From: Sinotaia quadrata
Taxonomy: Eukaryota; Mollusca; Gastropoda; Architaenioglossa; Viviparidae
Direction: 5' to 3'
Length of the DNA: 64,000 nt
Assembly: GCA_028829895.1 (NCBI GenBank)
Contig: CM054182.1
Span: 33,340,879 to 33,404,878, forward strand
Positions within the stretch are counted from its first letter, which is position 1. The number at the start of each line of letters is the position of its first letter. Both the position numbers and the translations under genes were made by a program. A model generated the notes under the pieces. The model was not told where the DNA came from. It did not search any database and saw nothing but the letters and a program-made list of their open reading frames with translations. Below, in pieces: positions 1 through 11,812 of this stretch.

Positions 1-1099
<1,099 letters not shown>

Positions 1100-1271
1100 T
1101 TTCCTGGGGTCAAGTGTCAGCATTCCATCTATAAAAAGATATGTTAGGAGTGACGATTTCGTTGACCGCATTAACCACGTGTGGACAGTGTCCCTGTTGG
1201 TCATTTTCGCCGTGTTTGTAACTGCCTTACAGCTTGCTGGAAGTAAAATTGAATGCTGGTGTAAGGATGGG
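1100..1271 (+). CDS. Innexin A coding exon 2: N-terminus, TM1, start of loop 1
   Basis: Acceptor ...CATTGCAG at 1091-1099, donor GTAAGA at 1272. The first base finishes a split codon, then [21 protein letters not shown]1 (about [16 protein letters not shown]) and the loop-1 cysteines in IECWC. It is one codon shorter than the copy B exon (KRYV against KRQYV), and its last codons (WCKDG) differ from B (LCDHG). Confidence 0.88.
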
Positions 1272-3783
1272 GTAAGACTGTCTTCATTTGCACTACTAGT
1301 TTGTATGTACTACTTGTTAGTGGTGACTGAAATTATGTGATCATGGGGTAAGACTGTCTTCATTTGCACTACTAGTTTGTATTTACTACTTGTTAGTGGT
1401 GACTGAAATTTGAAGGCTTTTTCAGCCAACTATTGTTACTTTAAAAGATGATCGAATATGACTGTTTCAAATTGATTTAATTATTGAACCACCAAAGGAT
1501 GATCGGTCTGCATGAGAAATCAAACAAATAATACCAGCACGTGATCAAATCAGTTAATGCAGGAATAATATTTTGCTGATTAACAGGAAGATGGAAGAGG
1601 AAGGGTGCTGTGTGACAGTTATATTGTTAGGTCTGTATAGTTGACTTTAAACACTGTATGAGTTCTATGTTCACAATAAATTACTTTATCCATAGTGTCA
1701 GTTCTATGTTCACAGTAAATGACATTGCGAATGCTAATAAGATCTTCTGACTGAATAAAGTCTATCAGTTATATTTTCATAGTTCATGACTTTATGTATA
1801 AAAAACAATAATTTTCAAACAAATATAAACCATCATTTCTGTTTGCATAGTAGATGACTTTAACCATTGCAGCAAGACATTTTGACTAATACATGCCATG
1901 AGCTCTATATTCATAGTAGATGACTTTAACCATTGCAGCAAGACATTTTGACTAATGCATGCCATGAGCTCTGTATTCATAGTAGATGACTTTAACCACT
2001 GCAGCAAGACATTTTGACTAATACATGCCATGAGTTCTGTGTTCATAGTAGATTTCTTTAACCACTGCAGCAAGACATTTTGACTAATACATGCCATGAG
2101 TTCTGTGTTCATAGTAGATGACTTTAACCATTGCAGCAAGACATTTTGACTAATACATGCCATGAGCTCTGTATTCGTAGTAGATGACTTTAACCATTGC
2201 AACAAGACATTTTGACTAATGCATGCTATGAGCTTTGTGTTCGTAGTAGATTTTTTTAACCATTGCAGCAAGACATTTTGACTAATACATGCCATGAGCT
2301 CTCTCTTCGTGACTGTGACAACTCTCTGAGCACTCTTCACTCGTTTTGTTTATTTATTAATTAAGAACACCTAACTAATTACAAGTGATCGAAAATCTTA
2401 ATTTATAGTTATTAATAATTCTCCAACAAGACCAAAATGTCTCTCACTTGGCGGATTATAAGAGTGTCGTAAAACTTTAATCTTTATACAGTAATAAGAT
2501 AGATGTTTTACTGTCACACAATGTTTCTGCAGGTGAAAACATTTTACTAAAGGAGTAATAAAAATCCATCTTTTATTTATATTTAACCATCCACCCACTA
2601 TTACTCCAACATACGGTTTTATGTACAAGAAGGTTAATAAACGTTGCAATACATTTATTAAATCAACAATTAAATATGTAAAGAGGGCATGACCAACTAA
2701 CATTTCTAACTGACCATGACCAACCTGACATCTCTAACTGACCATGACCAACTAACATCTCTAACTGACCATGACCAACCTGACATCCCTAACTGATCAT
2801 GACCAACTAACATATCTAAATGGCCATGACCAAGTGGCTTCTCTAACTCACCATGACCAACTGACCATGATAAACTAACATATCTAACTAACCATGACCA
2901 ACTGACATCTCCAACTCACCATGACCAACTGATATCTAAATGACCATGACCAACTGACATATCTAATTGACCATGACCTAATGACATCTCTGACCATGAC
3001 CAACCGACATATCTAACTGACATTAGCCAACTGATATCTCTAACTGACCATGATCAATTGTCATCTCTAACTTACCATGACCAACTGGCATTTTAAACTG
3101 ACCGTGACCTAGTGACATCTCTGATAATTGTTTTCTGGTTGTGTGACCAACTGACATTTCTAACTGACCACGACAACTGATATTTCTGATAATTGTTTTC
3201 TGTTTATGATCCAACTGATATCTTTGATAATTGAATTCTAATTGGTCGGGACCACCTCTAACTGACTATGACCAACTTATATTTCTGATAATTGCTTTCT
3301 GTTTGTTACAACTTACATCTCAGATAATTGTATTCTATATGGTCATGACAAACTGACATCTATTATAATTATATTTACTAACTGGTCAAGACCAGTTGTC
3401 CTACATGATAATTGTTTTCTAACTGGTCATGATCAATTGATATCTCTAATAATTGTATTTTAATTGGTGAATGACCAACAATATATGATTCCAGATCGCG
3501 AGAATGAATAGCGATTTCATCAAGGACCTCTGCTGGATGAAAAACACATATTTTCTTCCGTACAGTCAGCAGGAAGACACTCATCCAAATGCCAAAGAAA
3601 GCGTGAAAGTGAACTACTACCAGTGGGTACCGTTCATCCTTCTCTTTCAGGTGAGTCGGGACACGGGTAGAGACTTGCACAAAATGAAATAAAACTGAGT
3701 TAGATCACGGGTGGGAAATTTGAGTGTTATGAAATGAAAGCGATCATGTTGGAGTGTCATGATTATGGTGTGTGTACATATGT

Positions 3784-3814
<31 letters not shown>

Positions 3815-5597
3815 CGTGCGTGCGCGCGCGTGTGTGTATAGTGTATACGTGTTTACATATCAGATAAAAATAACGAATTATATTTAAAATGGTATATATT
3901 TTTAATTTGACTGTTAATTTCTATGTACAATGTCAAATTTAGCAGTTATTTAGTAATGCTTTGTGATTATGGTGGCTGAAAGTTGTTGTTGAAGAAAGAG
4001 TCGCCATGAGTGAGTGGGGTAGGAGGTGAAACGGTATAATTTAACTCGGGAAACGAAATCTTCTTGACCTGCGTAAGACTCGAGGAACGATTTCGATTGG
4101 AGCAATTCTAGATTTAGGTGCTGAAGACAGCCCCTACCTTCCTGTCTAACAAACCACGTGATTGAGATGACCAATGAAATATCGAAGGGCTAGAGATATG
4201 ATCGATACATGACCGTACCAAGAACCAGTCGGGAGAGTCCAATGTTGGAATTTAGCGTCTTGCATGTCGCTTTTCCGGTTGTTTGTTTTGCACATCGATA
4301 TGCTAATTATTGTTGTACTATTTGCATGGACAGCGTTTTAGCGAAAGAGCATTTTGACACTTATAACGCCATTGTACAAAGTAGAGGTTGGGGAATTCGA
4401 CATTTAGTAACGTCTTTGTACAAAGTAGAGGTTGGGGAGTTTGATATTTAGGAACGTCTTTGCAGAGGGTAGAAGTTGGGGAGTTTGACATTTCAGAGAG
4501 CTAAGGAGAACTGAGGTATATGTCAATCTATAATTTATCATTAAATTATAATTTCTAAGTTTCGTAGTCACTTATAACTTTACTTCTTTTCTATAACTAG
4601 ATAAGAAACAAATTTTAAAAAGAATCTTTTTGCAGGCTTTGATGTTTAAACTTCCTGATTTCATTTGGAAAAAGCTTAATGGAATCTCAGGAATTGACTT
4701 ACAGAGAGTCTTAGAAAGGGTGGAGGATATAGAGCTGCAGGAACACGAAGATCGAACAAAAACCATCAACAACTTGGGATTTTATTTGTACCGATGGCTG
4801 AAAAATTATCACAACAGACTTAGAGGGACTTACCTAATGGCACTATATGTGTCATTAAAGGTGCGTCAATTACTTAGAAAATCATAATAGGCCTTTAATA
4901 CATGTGCAGTTATGTAATTTTACAAATACGTAATTTAGTTAGAAAATCATAATAGACCTTTAATGCATGTGTATTTACGCAGTTTTACAAATACGTAATT
5001 TAGTTAGAAAATCATAGTAGACCTTTAATGCATATGTAGTTATGCAGTTTTACAAATACGTAATTTAGTTAGAAAATCATAGTAATCTTTTAAATAAATG
5101 TATAGTTAAAGCTGTTTACGATGTGAACTAGACAAAAGAAACATTTAGAAATGATTATGTCACTGTAAGTTGGTTGTAGATGTTTGCTGCCACTGTAAGT
5201 TGGTTGTAGATGTTTATTGTCACTGAAAGTTGGTTGTAGATGTTTACTGTCGCTGTAAGTTGGTTGTAAATGTGTACTGTCACTGTAAGTTGGTTTTAGA
5301 TGTTTCTGTCACTTTAAGTTGGTTGTAGATGTTTACTGTCACTGTATGTTGGTTGTAGATGTTTACTGTCACTATAAGTTGGTTGTAGATGATTACTGTC
5401 ACTGAAAGTTGGTTGTAGATGTTTACTGTCACTGTAAGTTGGTTGTAAATGTGTACTGTCACTGAAAGTTGGTTGTAGATGTTTACTGTCACTATAAGTT
5501 TGTTGTAGATGTTTACTGTTTACACTTTTGATGGCCACAGTTTCCAAATTGATGTTGGTTATATTGACATTTCGCGAAGTATTTCATTGAATGAAAG

Positions 5598-5669
<72 letters not shown>

Positions 5670-7191
5670 CCACACACACACACACACACACAGCTCAAAG
5701 CATTCTCTCACGAACAACACATGAACACAGGCGCTCACATACACGCACGCACACACACAAGCATTTTATTAAAACGCGACAAATGTATTTCATATTTCCC
5801 AATGATTATATCGTTGTTACATATTGTAGTAACAAATGTATTTAATATTTCCCTATGATTATCGTTCTTACATATTGTAGTGACAAATGTATTTAATATT
5901 TCCCTATGATTATCATTCTTACTTATTGCAGCTAAGCAATGACGACAGAGACAAATCGATAGAATGTCGCAAACTGTTTTCTTACACGTCACTTTTCACG
6001 TTGTCGTTTGTCTCGTAAATGAAAATTGATTTGTCATCTTTGACCTTACGCAAATTTCACCTGTAATTACAAAATTGATCTTTCATCTTTGACCTTACTC
6101 AATTTTTGCCTGTAATTACAAAATTGATCTTTCATCTTTGACCTTACTCAATTTTTGCCTGTACTTACAAAATTGATCTTTCATCTTTGACCTTACTCAA
6201 TTTTTGCCTGTATTTGCTTTTTCACCTTTACTGTACTAATAATTTATCTGCATTTGAAATTTAAACTTTCTTACACTCATCCCAGAATGTTAATGATAAT
6301 TATTTATTTTGCTTTCTTTCACTCATCCCAGAATGTTAATGATAATTATTTATTTTGCTTTCTTTCACTCAGCCCAGAAAGTTAATGATAATTATTTATT
6401 TTGCTTTCTTTCGCTCAGCCCATAATGTTAATGATAATTATTTATTTTCCTTCTCTCATTCTAAGTTTTCTTTTAGGTATAATTAACGTATCTTTCTGCA
6501 ACGTATTCAATTTTACTGGAGAATTAATTTAGGTTTGCACCTAAACTTTAATTTAAAAATAAGTTTTCTTTTAAACAATTACCATCGCACATTTAACAGA
6601 AACGTAACTCCGTCTTTTCTACCTCTACCACATCAGGTACTATACATGGTCAACGTCATCACTCAGTTTTTCATTCTCAACGCCTTCTTGTCAAAGGACC
6701 ACCAACTGTACGGCTACGAGGTGGTCAGCAATTCCATTTCTGACGACGACAGGGGGGAATCTATGGTGTTCCCCAGGAATATACTATGTGACATGCAAAT
6801 TTGGCAACTACACATCGTCCAAAAATGGACATTTCAGTGCATCCTTCCTATCAACGTCTTCAACGAGAAAATCTTCATCTTCATCTGGTTCTGGTTCGTG
6901 CTAGTCGCCCTGGTTACGTGCATCAACCTGGCCACGTGGTTGTACCATGTAATATTCAAGTGGAAGCGCATGGCATTCATCGCGCATTACTTAAAGAAGT
7001 GCGACGAAGCGAAGACACATCAAGAATTCGCAGAACAGTACTTGAGCAACGACGGCATTTTCGTCATGAGAGCCATCTCCAGAATCACAAATGGCGTGGT
7101 TGTGGCTGAACTCCTGGAAAACATATCAAACTTGTACGAAGAGAGTGAAAAGGGGGAAAACCCGATTAGTGATCTCCTCTGCACAGCTTAA
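1100..7191 (+). CDS. Innexin copy A (four of five coding exons; 5' partial)
   Basis: Innexin-family channel subunit, a four-pass plasma-membrane protein that forms gap junctions or single-membrane channels. Coding exons: 1100-1271, 3495-3650, 4636-4860, 6637-7191, each with AG acceptors and GT donors and compatible phases (first base of the first exon completes a split codon; the other junctions are phase 0). Joined they give 368 residues after the split codon. Visible marks: DDFVDRIN before TM1, paired Cys in extracellular loop 1 (ECWC, LCW), the diagnostic YYQWVP at TM2, GTYLMALY before TM3, LCD...QC in loop 2, and [11 protein letters not shown] at TM4. The start codon is missing because the first exon, by comparison with copy B, should lie upstream of position 1. 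The cytoplasmic loop is short for the family. Relative to copy B one extra base near 7150 shifts the last codons and shortens the C-terminus. Family assignment is secure; paralog name is not attempted. Confidence 0.9.
1260..1411. repeat. 76-bp duplication of an innexin exon end and its splice donor
   Basis: GTAAGACTGTCTTCATTTGC starts at 1272 (real donor) and again at 1348. The second donor is preceded by ATGTGATCATGGG, the exon end of copy B rather than of copy A. Confidence 0.85.
1846..2310. repeat. 66-bp minisatellite, about 7 units
   Basis: Unit contains ACTTTAACCATTGCAGCAAG and TTTTGACTAATACATGCCAT. Because 66 is a multiple of three, the minus strand stays open for 182 codons with a repeating 22-residue pattern. 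Orthologous array in copy B intron at 16450-17250. Confidence 0.9.
2331..2600. repeat. Dispersed repeat, copy 1
   Basis: About 270 bp including TTATTAATTAAGAACACC, AAGTGATCGAAAATCTTAAT, CAACAAGACCAAAATGTCTC and ATGTTTCTGCAGGTGAAAAC. Diverged relatives occur at 17271, 30110 and 62935, and a partial one near 48725. No open frame or terminal structure was recognised; possibly an old non-autonomous element. Confidence 0.65.
2685..3480. repeat. Imperfect ~25-30-bp repeats (ACTGACCATGACCAACTGACAT)
   Basis: Irregular reiteration of CTAACTGACCATGACCAACT-type units, degrading into TGATAATTGTTTTCT-type units toward exon 3. Copy B has a shorter version at 17610-18210. Confidence 0.8.
3495..3650 (+). 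CDS. Innexin A coding exon 3: loop 1 and TM2 signature
   Basis: Acceptor TTCCAG at 3489-3494, donor GTGAGT at 3651; 52 codons, phase 0 at both ends. Contains the loop-1 DLCWMKNTYF motif and YYQWVPFILLFQ, the innexin hallmark at the start of TM2. Confidence 0.92.
3786..3840. repeat. (TG)n microsatellite in innexin A intron 3
   Basis: Uninterrupted TG run followed by TGCG variants. Larger in copy B. Confidence 0.85.
3841..4635. other. Innexin A intron 3, remainder
   Basis: Non-coding. Includes about 2.7 units of a 44-bp repeat (TACAAAGTAGAGGTTGGGGA) at 4376-4497; copy B has about 4.7 units at 19980-20187. Copy B also carries about 750 bp here that A lacks (A junction near 4276). Confidence 0.7.
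4636..4860 (+). CDS. Innexin A coding exon 4: cytoplasmic loop
   Basis: Acceptor TTTTTGCAG ending at 4635, donor GTGCGT at 4861; 75 codons, phase 0. Begins [16 protein letters not shown] and ends [13 protein letters not shown], as in the intracellular loop leading to TM3. The loop lacks roughly 20-25 residues usually present before GTYL in innexins, judged from general family knowledge. Confidence 0.9.
4872..5095. repeat. 65-bp minisatellite, ~3.4 units
   Basis: Units start TTAGAAAATCATAATAGACC and include CAGTTTTACAAATACGTAAT, directly after the exon 4 donor of innexin A; similar units follow exon 4 in copy B. Confidence 0.8.
5160..5525. repeat. 30-bp minisatellite, ~12 units
   Basis: Unit ACTGTAAGTTGGTTGTAGAT plus GTTTACTGTC. 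A multiple of three, so several frames stay open (10-residue pattern) without being genes. Copy B array: 20795-20990. Confidence 0.9.
5598..5692. repeat. (CA)n microsatellite
   Basis: Long CA run with one TC interruption, in the last intron of innexin A; matched in copy B near 21108-21180. Confidence 0.95.
5770..6470. repeat. Three short tandem arrays in innexin A last intron
   Basis: About 51-bp units (GACAAATGTATTTAATATTT) at 5778-5930, 49-bp units (GATCTTTCATCTTTGACCTT) at 6020-6225, and 46-bp units (CCCAGAATGTTAATGATAAT) at 6270-6460. The same families are present at other copy numbers in copy B. Confidence 0.75.
6637..7191 (+). CDS. Innexin A last coding exon: TM3, loop 2, TM4, C-tail
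   Basis: Acceptor CTACCACATCAG ends at 6636. 184 codons plus TAA. TM3 ([18 protein letters not shown]), loop 2 with LCD and QC cysteines, [11 protein letters not shown] and a long TM4, then a cytoplasmic tail. Loop 2 has QKWTF where copy B has QNWTF. The tail ends PISDLLCTA after a one-base insertion in an A/G run relative to B, reaching a stop about eight codons before B's. Confidence 0.9.
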   Translation, partial: VLYMVNVITQFFILNAFLSKDHQLYGYEVVSNSISDDDRGESMVFPRNILCDMQIWQLHIVQKWTFQCILPINVFNEKIFIFIWFWFVLVALVTCINLATWLYHVIFKWKRMAFIAHYLKKCDEAKTHQEFAEQYLSNDGIFVMRAISRITNGVVVAELLENISNLYEESEKGENPISDLLCTA

Positions 7192-7217
7192 TTCAGAGAA
7201 GTCCAAGATGTGACATC

Positions 7218-7485
7218 CAGTTTCCCCCATCGTTCCTGTATAGAGCCAGTGACGTTTATAATGTGTGTTCTCGTTTTCCCCCATCGTTCCTGTATAGAGC
7301 CAGTGACGTTTATAATGTGTGTTCTCGTTTCCTCCATCGTTCCTGTATAGAGCCAGTGACGTTTATAATGTGTGTTCTCGTTTCCCCCATCGTTCCTGTA
7401 TAGAGCCAGTGACGTTACAATGTGTGTTCTCGTTTCTCCATCGTTCCTGTATAAAGCCAGTTACGTTTATAATGTGTTCTCCTTG
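7218..7485. repeat. 53-bp minisatellite in innexin A 3' UTR region
   Basis: Five units (CCATCGTTCCTGTATAGAGC, CAGTGACGTTTATAATGTGT) starting within 30 bp of the stop codon. Copy B has seven units in the same place. Confidence 0.9.
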
Positions 7486-7588
7486 ATCAGTGGGAGGAAT
7501 GGTTACATTCGAAGTCAGTATCGTAATACTGCGTTTCAAGTAGATGTCTGTCCCTTTGAGGAAACTGTCAACCAGAACTTTGAACATA

Positions 7589-7594
7589 AATAAA
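7589..7594 (+). promoter_or_regulatory. Candidate polyadenylation signal AATAAA for innexin A
   Basis: AATAAA about 400 bp after the stop codon, beyond the 53-bp tandem repeat that would form the 3' UTR. The matching site in copy B reads CATATGTAAATG, so the hexamer is lost there. Position-only inference. Confidence 0.35.
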
Positions 7595-7872
7595 TGTAAT
7601 CCCCATACTGTGCAAATATTATTTTTATTTTTCCTGGCAGACCTCATACTTTGTAACTGTCGTATTGATCACTCATACACAATTTAATGAACAATCAAAG
7701 AGAAAAACACAAATCTCAAAACTGTTCAATTAATAAAAAACAACAAAGTGTGAAAATAATAATCACCCTTATATTTTCTTTTGGAATATTAATTAATAGT
7801 CTTTGAGCTTTATTCCTTGTTTTACTTATGCTGTATATTTTTCATAAACATTACTTGTGTATTATTTTGTAG

Positions 7873-8788
7873 AGGTTGTATTTATTTGATTATTTTCTCT
7901 CAGTATAGTTACAACAGCAATGTTTGGTTGTTTTAGTTTACTGTCGTCTGTGAGGTTGTGTTTATTTGATTATTTTCTCTCAGTAGAGTTACAACAATAT
8001 TTGGTTGTTTAGTTTACTGTCGTCTGTGAGGTTGTATTTATTTGATTATTTTCTCTCAGTCTAGTTACAGCAATGTTTGGTTGTTTAGTTTACTGTCGTC
8101 TGTGAGGTTGTGTTTATTTGATTATTTTCTCTCAGTCTAGTTACAGCAATATTTGGTTGTTTAGTTTAAAGTCCTCTGTGAGGTTGTGTTTATTTGATTA
8201 TTTTCTCTCAGTATAGTTACAGAAATGTTTGGTTGTTTAGTTTACTGTCGTCTGTGAGGTTGTATTTATTTGATTATTTTCTCTCAGTATAGTTACAGCA
8301 ATATTTGGTTGTTTAGTTTACTGTCGTCTGTGAGGAAGTATTTATTTGATTATTTTCTCTCAGTCTAGTTACAGCAATGTTTGGTTGTTTAGTTTACTGT
8401 CGTCTGTGAGGTTGTGTTTATTTGATTATTTTCTCTCAGTCTAGTTACAGCAATGTTTGGTTGTTTAGTTTACTGTCGTCTGTGAGGTTGTGTTTATTTG
8501 ATTATTTTCTCTCAGTCTAGTTACAGCAATGTTTGGTTGTTTAGTTTACTGTCGTCTGTGAGGTTGTGTTTATTTGATTATTTTCTCTCAGTCTAGTTAC
8601 AGCAATGTTTGGTTGTTTAGTTTACTGTCGTCTGTGAGGTTGTGTTTATTTGATTATTTTCTCTCAGTCTAGTTACAGCAATGTTTGGTTGTTTAGTTTA
8701 CTGTCGTCTGTGAGGTTGTGTTTATTTGATTATTTTCTCTCAGTCTAGTTACAGCAATGTTTGGTTGTTTAGTTTACTGTCGTCTGTG
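7873..8788. repeat. 76-bp minisatellite, 12 units (A only)
   Basis: Unit contains TTTATTTGATTATTTTCTCT, CAGTCTAGTTACAGCAATGT and TTTACTGTCGTCTGTGAG. The corresponding place in copy B (23760-23837) has exactly one unit. Confidence 0.95.
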
Positions 8789-9487
8789 AGGGTGAGAGTT
8801 CCCATTAATTGGTATTTACACTCTCCGCTGGGAAGGGGACATCCTGATTGATCCAACCTGGCTGGAACAGCGTATCGTCCAGGAGATCACGCATGGCTGG
8901 GCAAGGATTGACATTCGCCTGTGTTGGAGATGTGCTGGGTATAAGGAAGTAAGGACCACAGAGCAAAAAGATATACGGTTGGGTCAGCAGAATTCACCAG
9001 CTGACCATGTCTAGGAATGTGTCTAAAATATGTTGCTTAGGGATGGGAGGATCAAGGAAAGAGATCCCTAGGTGGTGTCCGCCTGGAAGTTGATCCATAC
9101 CAGCTGACCGGAAGCAAGGTGCATTATATTTAGCTGAAATGAGGGTAGTGAAGAGTCGTCTGACTTTTGAGTATCAAAGTCTGCTGACCCGGTGTAACAG
9201 GAAATTTGTGATTGTTACTTTGTCTTTGCTGGAATGAGTTTCTACTAGTTGACTTAGGTAGCGTCAGGGCTGTGGAACAGAGACTTAGTGAGAGAGTCAA
9301 TTAGATTTGGATTTGGAGAGGATGTCGTGGCAGTGTGACAGTGGTCAGTGGTTGACGGGCTACAGGCGGTTGACAAACGTAGCTACAACAATCCAATTTC
9401 TGTATCGGAATGGTTAGTTTGAAGAGAGCTGAGGGTCAGGAGTCTTGTTTTGCTTGTAACGATAGTTGTTCAGCCTTGATCTTTGTG
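8789..9487. other. Unique-looking flank shared by both duplication units
   Basis: Moderate-GC stretch closely matched at 23838-24537 downstream of copy B. No intact gene: frames on both strands are short and broken by different changes in the two copies. Confidence 0.55.
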
Positions 9488-9725
9488 TAATTAGGATCTA
9501 GACACTGTTGTAATTAGGATCTAGACACTGTTGTATCTTTGTGTAATTAGGATCTAGACACTGTTGTATCTTTGTGTAATTAGGATCTAGACACTGTTGT
9601 ATCTTTCGTGCACAACTGTAGTGCATGGAGTGCACAACTGTTGAGTCTTTCGTGCACAACTGTAGTGTCTTTCGTGCACAACTGTTGAGTCTTTTGTGCA
9701 CAACTGTAGTGTATGGAGTGCCTGA
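9488..9725. repeat. Two interleaved minisatellites (~33 bp)
   Basis: Units TTAGGATCTAGACACTGTTG and TCTTTCGTGCACAACTGTAG. Matched at 24538-24790. Confidence 0.8.
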
Positions 9726-9867
9726 AATTACGACTTCTGTATCGGAAGGTTCAAAAGCTAGTTTAGTGGAGAGCTGAGAGTCAGCGGTTGTGTTTGCCTG
9801 TATCTATCTCGACTAAACGTCACCGCTGCCAAATGCAGTCCATGTCTACTCATATTATCTACCTTTA

Positions 9868-10195
9868 GTTTAAATATTAATTAAAGGAGTTACAGTTATT
9901 ACATGATTTTTAAATTAATAGAGGGGTGGTAGTTATTACAGGATTTTTAGTTTAAATATTAATTAATAGATGGGTTATATTTATTACAGGATTTTTTAGT
10001 TTAAATATTAATTAATAGATGGGTTATAGTTATTACAGGATTTTTTAGTTTAAATATTAATTAATAAATGGGTTATAGTTATTACAGGATTTTTTAGTTT
10101 AAATATTAATTAATAGATGGGTTATAGTTATTACAGGATTTTTTAGTTTAAATATTAATTAATAGATGGGTTATAGTTAATACAGGATTTTTTAG
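9868..10195. repeat. ~50-bp minisatellite, ~6.5 units
   Basis: Units of TTAGTTTAAATATTAATTAA, TAGATGGGTTATAGTTATTA and CAGGATTTTT. Copy B has fewer units (24945-25120). Confidence 0.85.
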
Positions 10196-10539
10196 CATTG
10201 CTGTCTCAAAGAATAATCTTTATGTGTATTTTGTTTTGATAATTTTCTCCTCTAGAGGGGATAATTACTAGTACACGAAATTTTAGCATTGCTTCATCAA
10301 ATGAATAATCTTTAAAATGTTTTAATTTTTTGATTTTATATTTTCCTCTCTGGTTTTGAATGAAAACACTATTTGATTTTTCTTTCGTTCTTTAGTTTAT
10401 TGCCTGTATTTTGTAACTATGTTTTCATTTTTAAATTTCATTAAATTATGTTTCTTATTTTAAGGTTGTGTTCTGATTCAATGGTAGGGTTCTTGTGACT
10501 GTCGGTTTTAACGTCAAACTGTTACTGTCGCTGGTTGGT
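10196..10539. other. AT-rich non-coding flank
   Basis: No gene seen; matched by 25121-25450 in the second unit. Confidence 0.5.
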
Positions 10540-11025
10540 TGTGATGTCAGAGTAGTTGTGTGTTTGTGATTTCAGAGTAGTGTTGTGTATTTGTGATGTC
10601 AGTGTTATGTGTTCGTAATGTCAGAGTAGTGTTGTGTGTTCGTAATGTCAGAGTAGTGTTGTGTGTTCCTGATGTCGGAGTAATGTTGTGTGTTTGTGAT
10701 GTCAGAGTAGTGTTGTGTGTTTTTGATGTCAGTGTTGTGTGTTCTTGATGTCAGAGTAGTGTTGTGTGTTTGTGATGTCAGAGTTGTGTTTTGCGTTCGT
10801 GATGTCAGAGTAGTGCTGTGTGTTTGTGATGTCAGAGTAGTGTTGTGTGTTCGTGATGTCAGAGTAGTGTTGTGTGTTCGTGATGTCAGAGTAGTGTTTT
10901 GCGTTCGTGATGTCAGAGTAGTGCTGTGTGTTTGTGATGTCAGAGTAGTATTGTGTGTTTGTGATGACAGAGTAGTGTTGTGCGTTCGTGATGTCACAGT
11001 GGTGTTGTGTGTCAGTATGAAGTGT
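10540..11025. repeat. 27-bp minisatellite, ~18 units
   Basis: Unit GTGTTGTGTGTTCGTGATGT plus CAGAGTA. Being 9 codons long it keeps frames open on both strands (143 and 103 codons). Copy B array 25455-25945. Confidence 0.9.
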
Positions 11026-11812
11026 TGACTTCTCACGTCATTGCCTCCCCAGCGTGACTAGAGTAGCCTGTCAAGGAGTAGGGTTTCGAGTCAGGAAACA
11101 GAGTAGAATAGGGCTGTTATTGGGAAGACGCCCCCTCCCCCGGATTATGGTAAGAAGGTACTAAGGGGTATGCTAGTTAGTAATTAGTATTTAGCAAACT
11201 TAACCCCACCGTGAGTAGACTTGTTACACAATGAAAACCAGCTAGCCAGGAACCCCCCCCCCATCCATATAAATGAAAATAACATATTCCGTAAACATTA
11301 GTTTGAGTTATATAATAGTCACAGGCAATTAACAACGACTGTATGAAATTAATAACAATCAAACGCATTTAATATTAAAAACCACATGACATTAATAACA
11401 ACCATACACAATTAATATTAACAACCACATGCCAATAAAAACAACCATACGCATTAATAAGAACAAACACACACAATCAATAACAAGCATACACGATTAA
11501 CAACTATAACGATTTATTTACTTAGGTTTAAAGTGAACTTCATTCTGGATTGGTTATTGAACTAATTTTGGGACTTTTAGTTTGTGCTGCAACCTATTAC
11601 ATCATTATCATGATAAGTCTTGAGAAAGTGAAATGATTTACAATAAAACCAGATTTTAATTTCATTCTTCGAAGACATTTAGATTATGTATCTCATCGTC
11701 ACAAACACACTTTTATTTACTGATATTGTCAAAATTTTGTGTCATTCTACAATCTTGATTTATTGGAATCTGTAAGTCTGATGATAAGACAAAAACTTAA
11801 AAACATGTGCAC
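11026..11812. other. End of duplication unit A
   Basis: Closely matched by 25946-26802. Contains short CAATTAATA / ACAACCATA reiterations at 11375-11510. Similarity to the second unit stops just after AAAAACATGTGCAC at about 11812 / 26802, taken as the duplication breakpoint. Confidence 0.65.

Noticed and set aside
10605..11036. 143-codon minus-strand Thr-rich ORF
   Set aside because: 27-bp minisatellite frame; the orthologous region in unit B breaks it.
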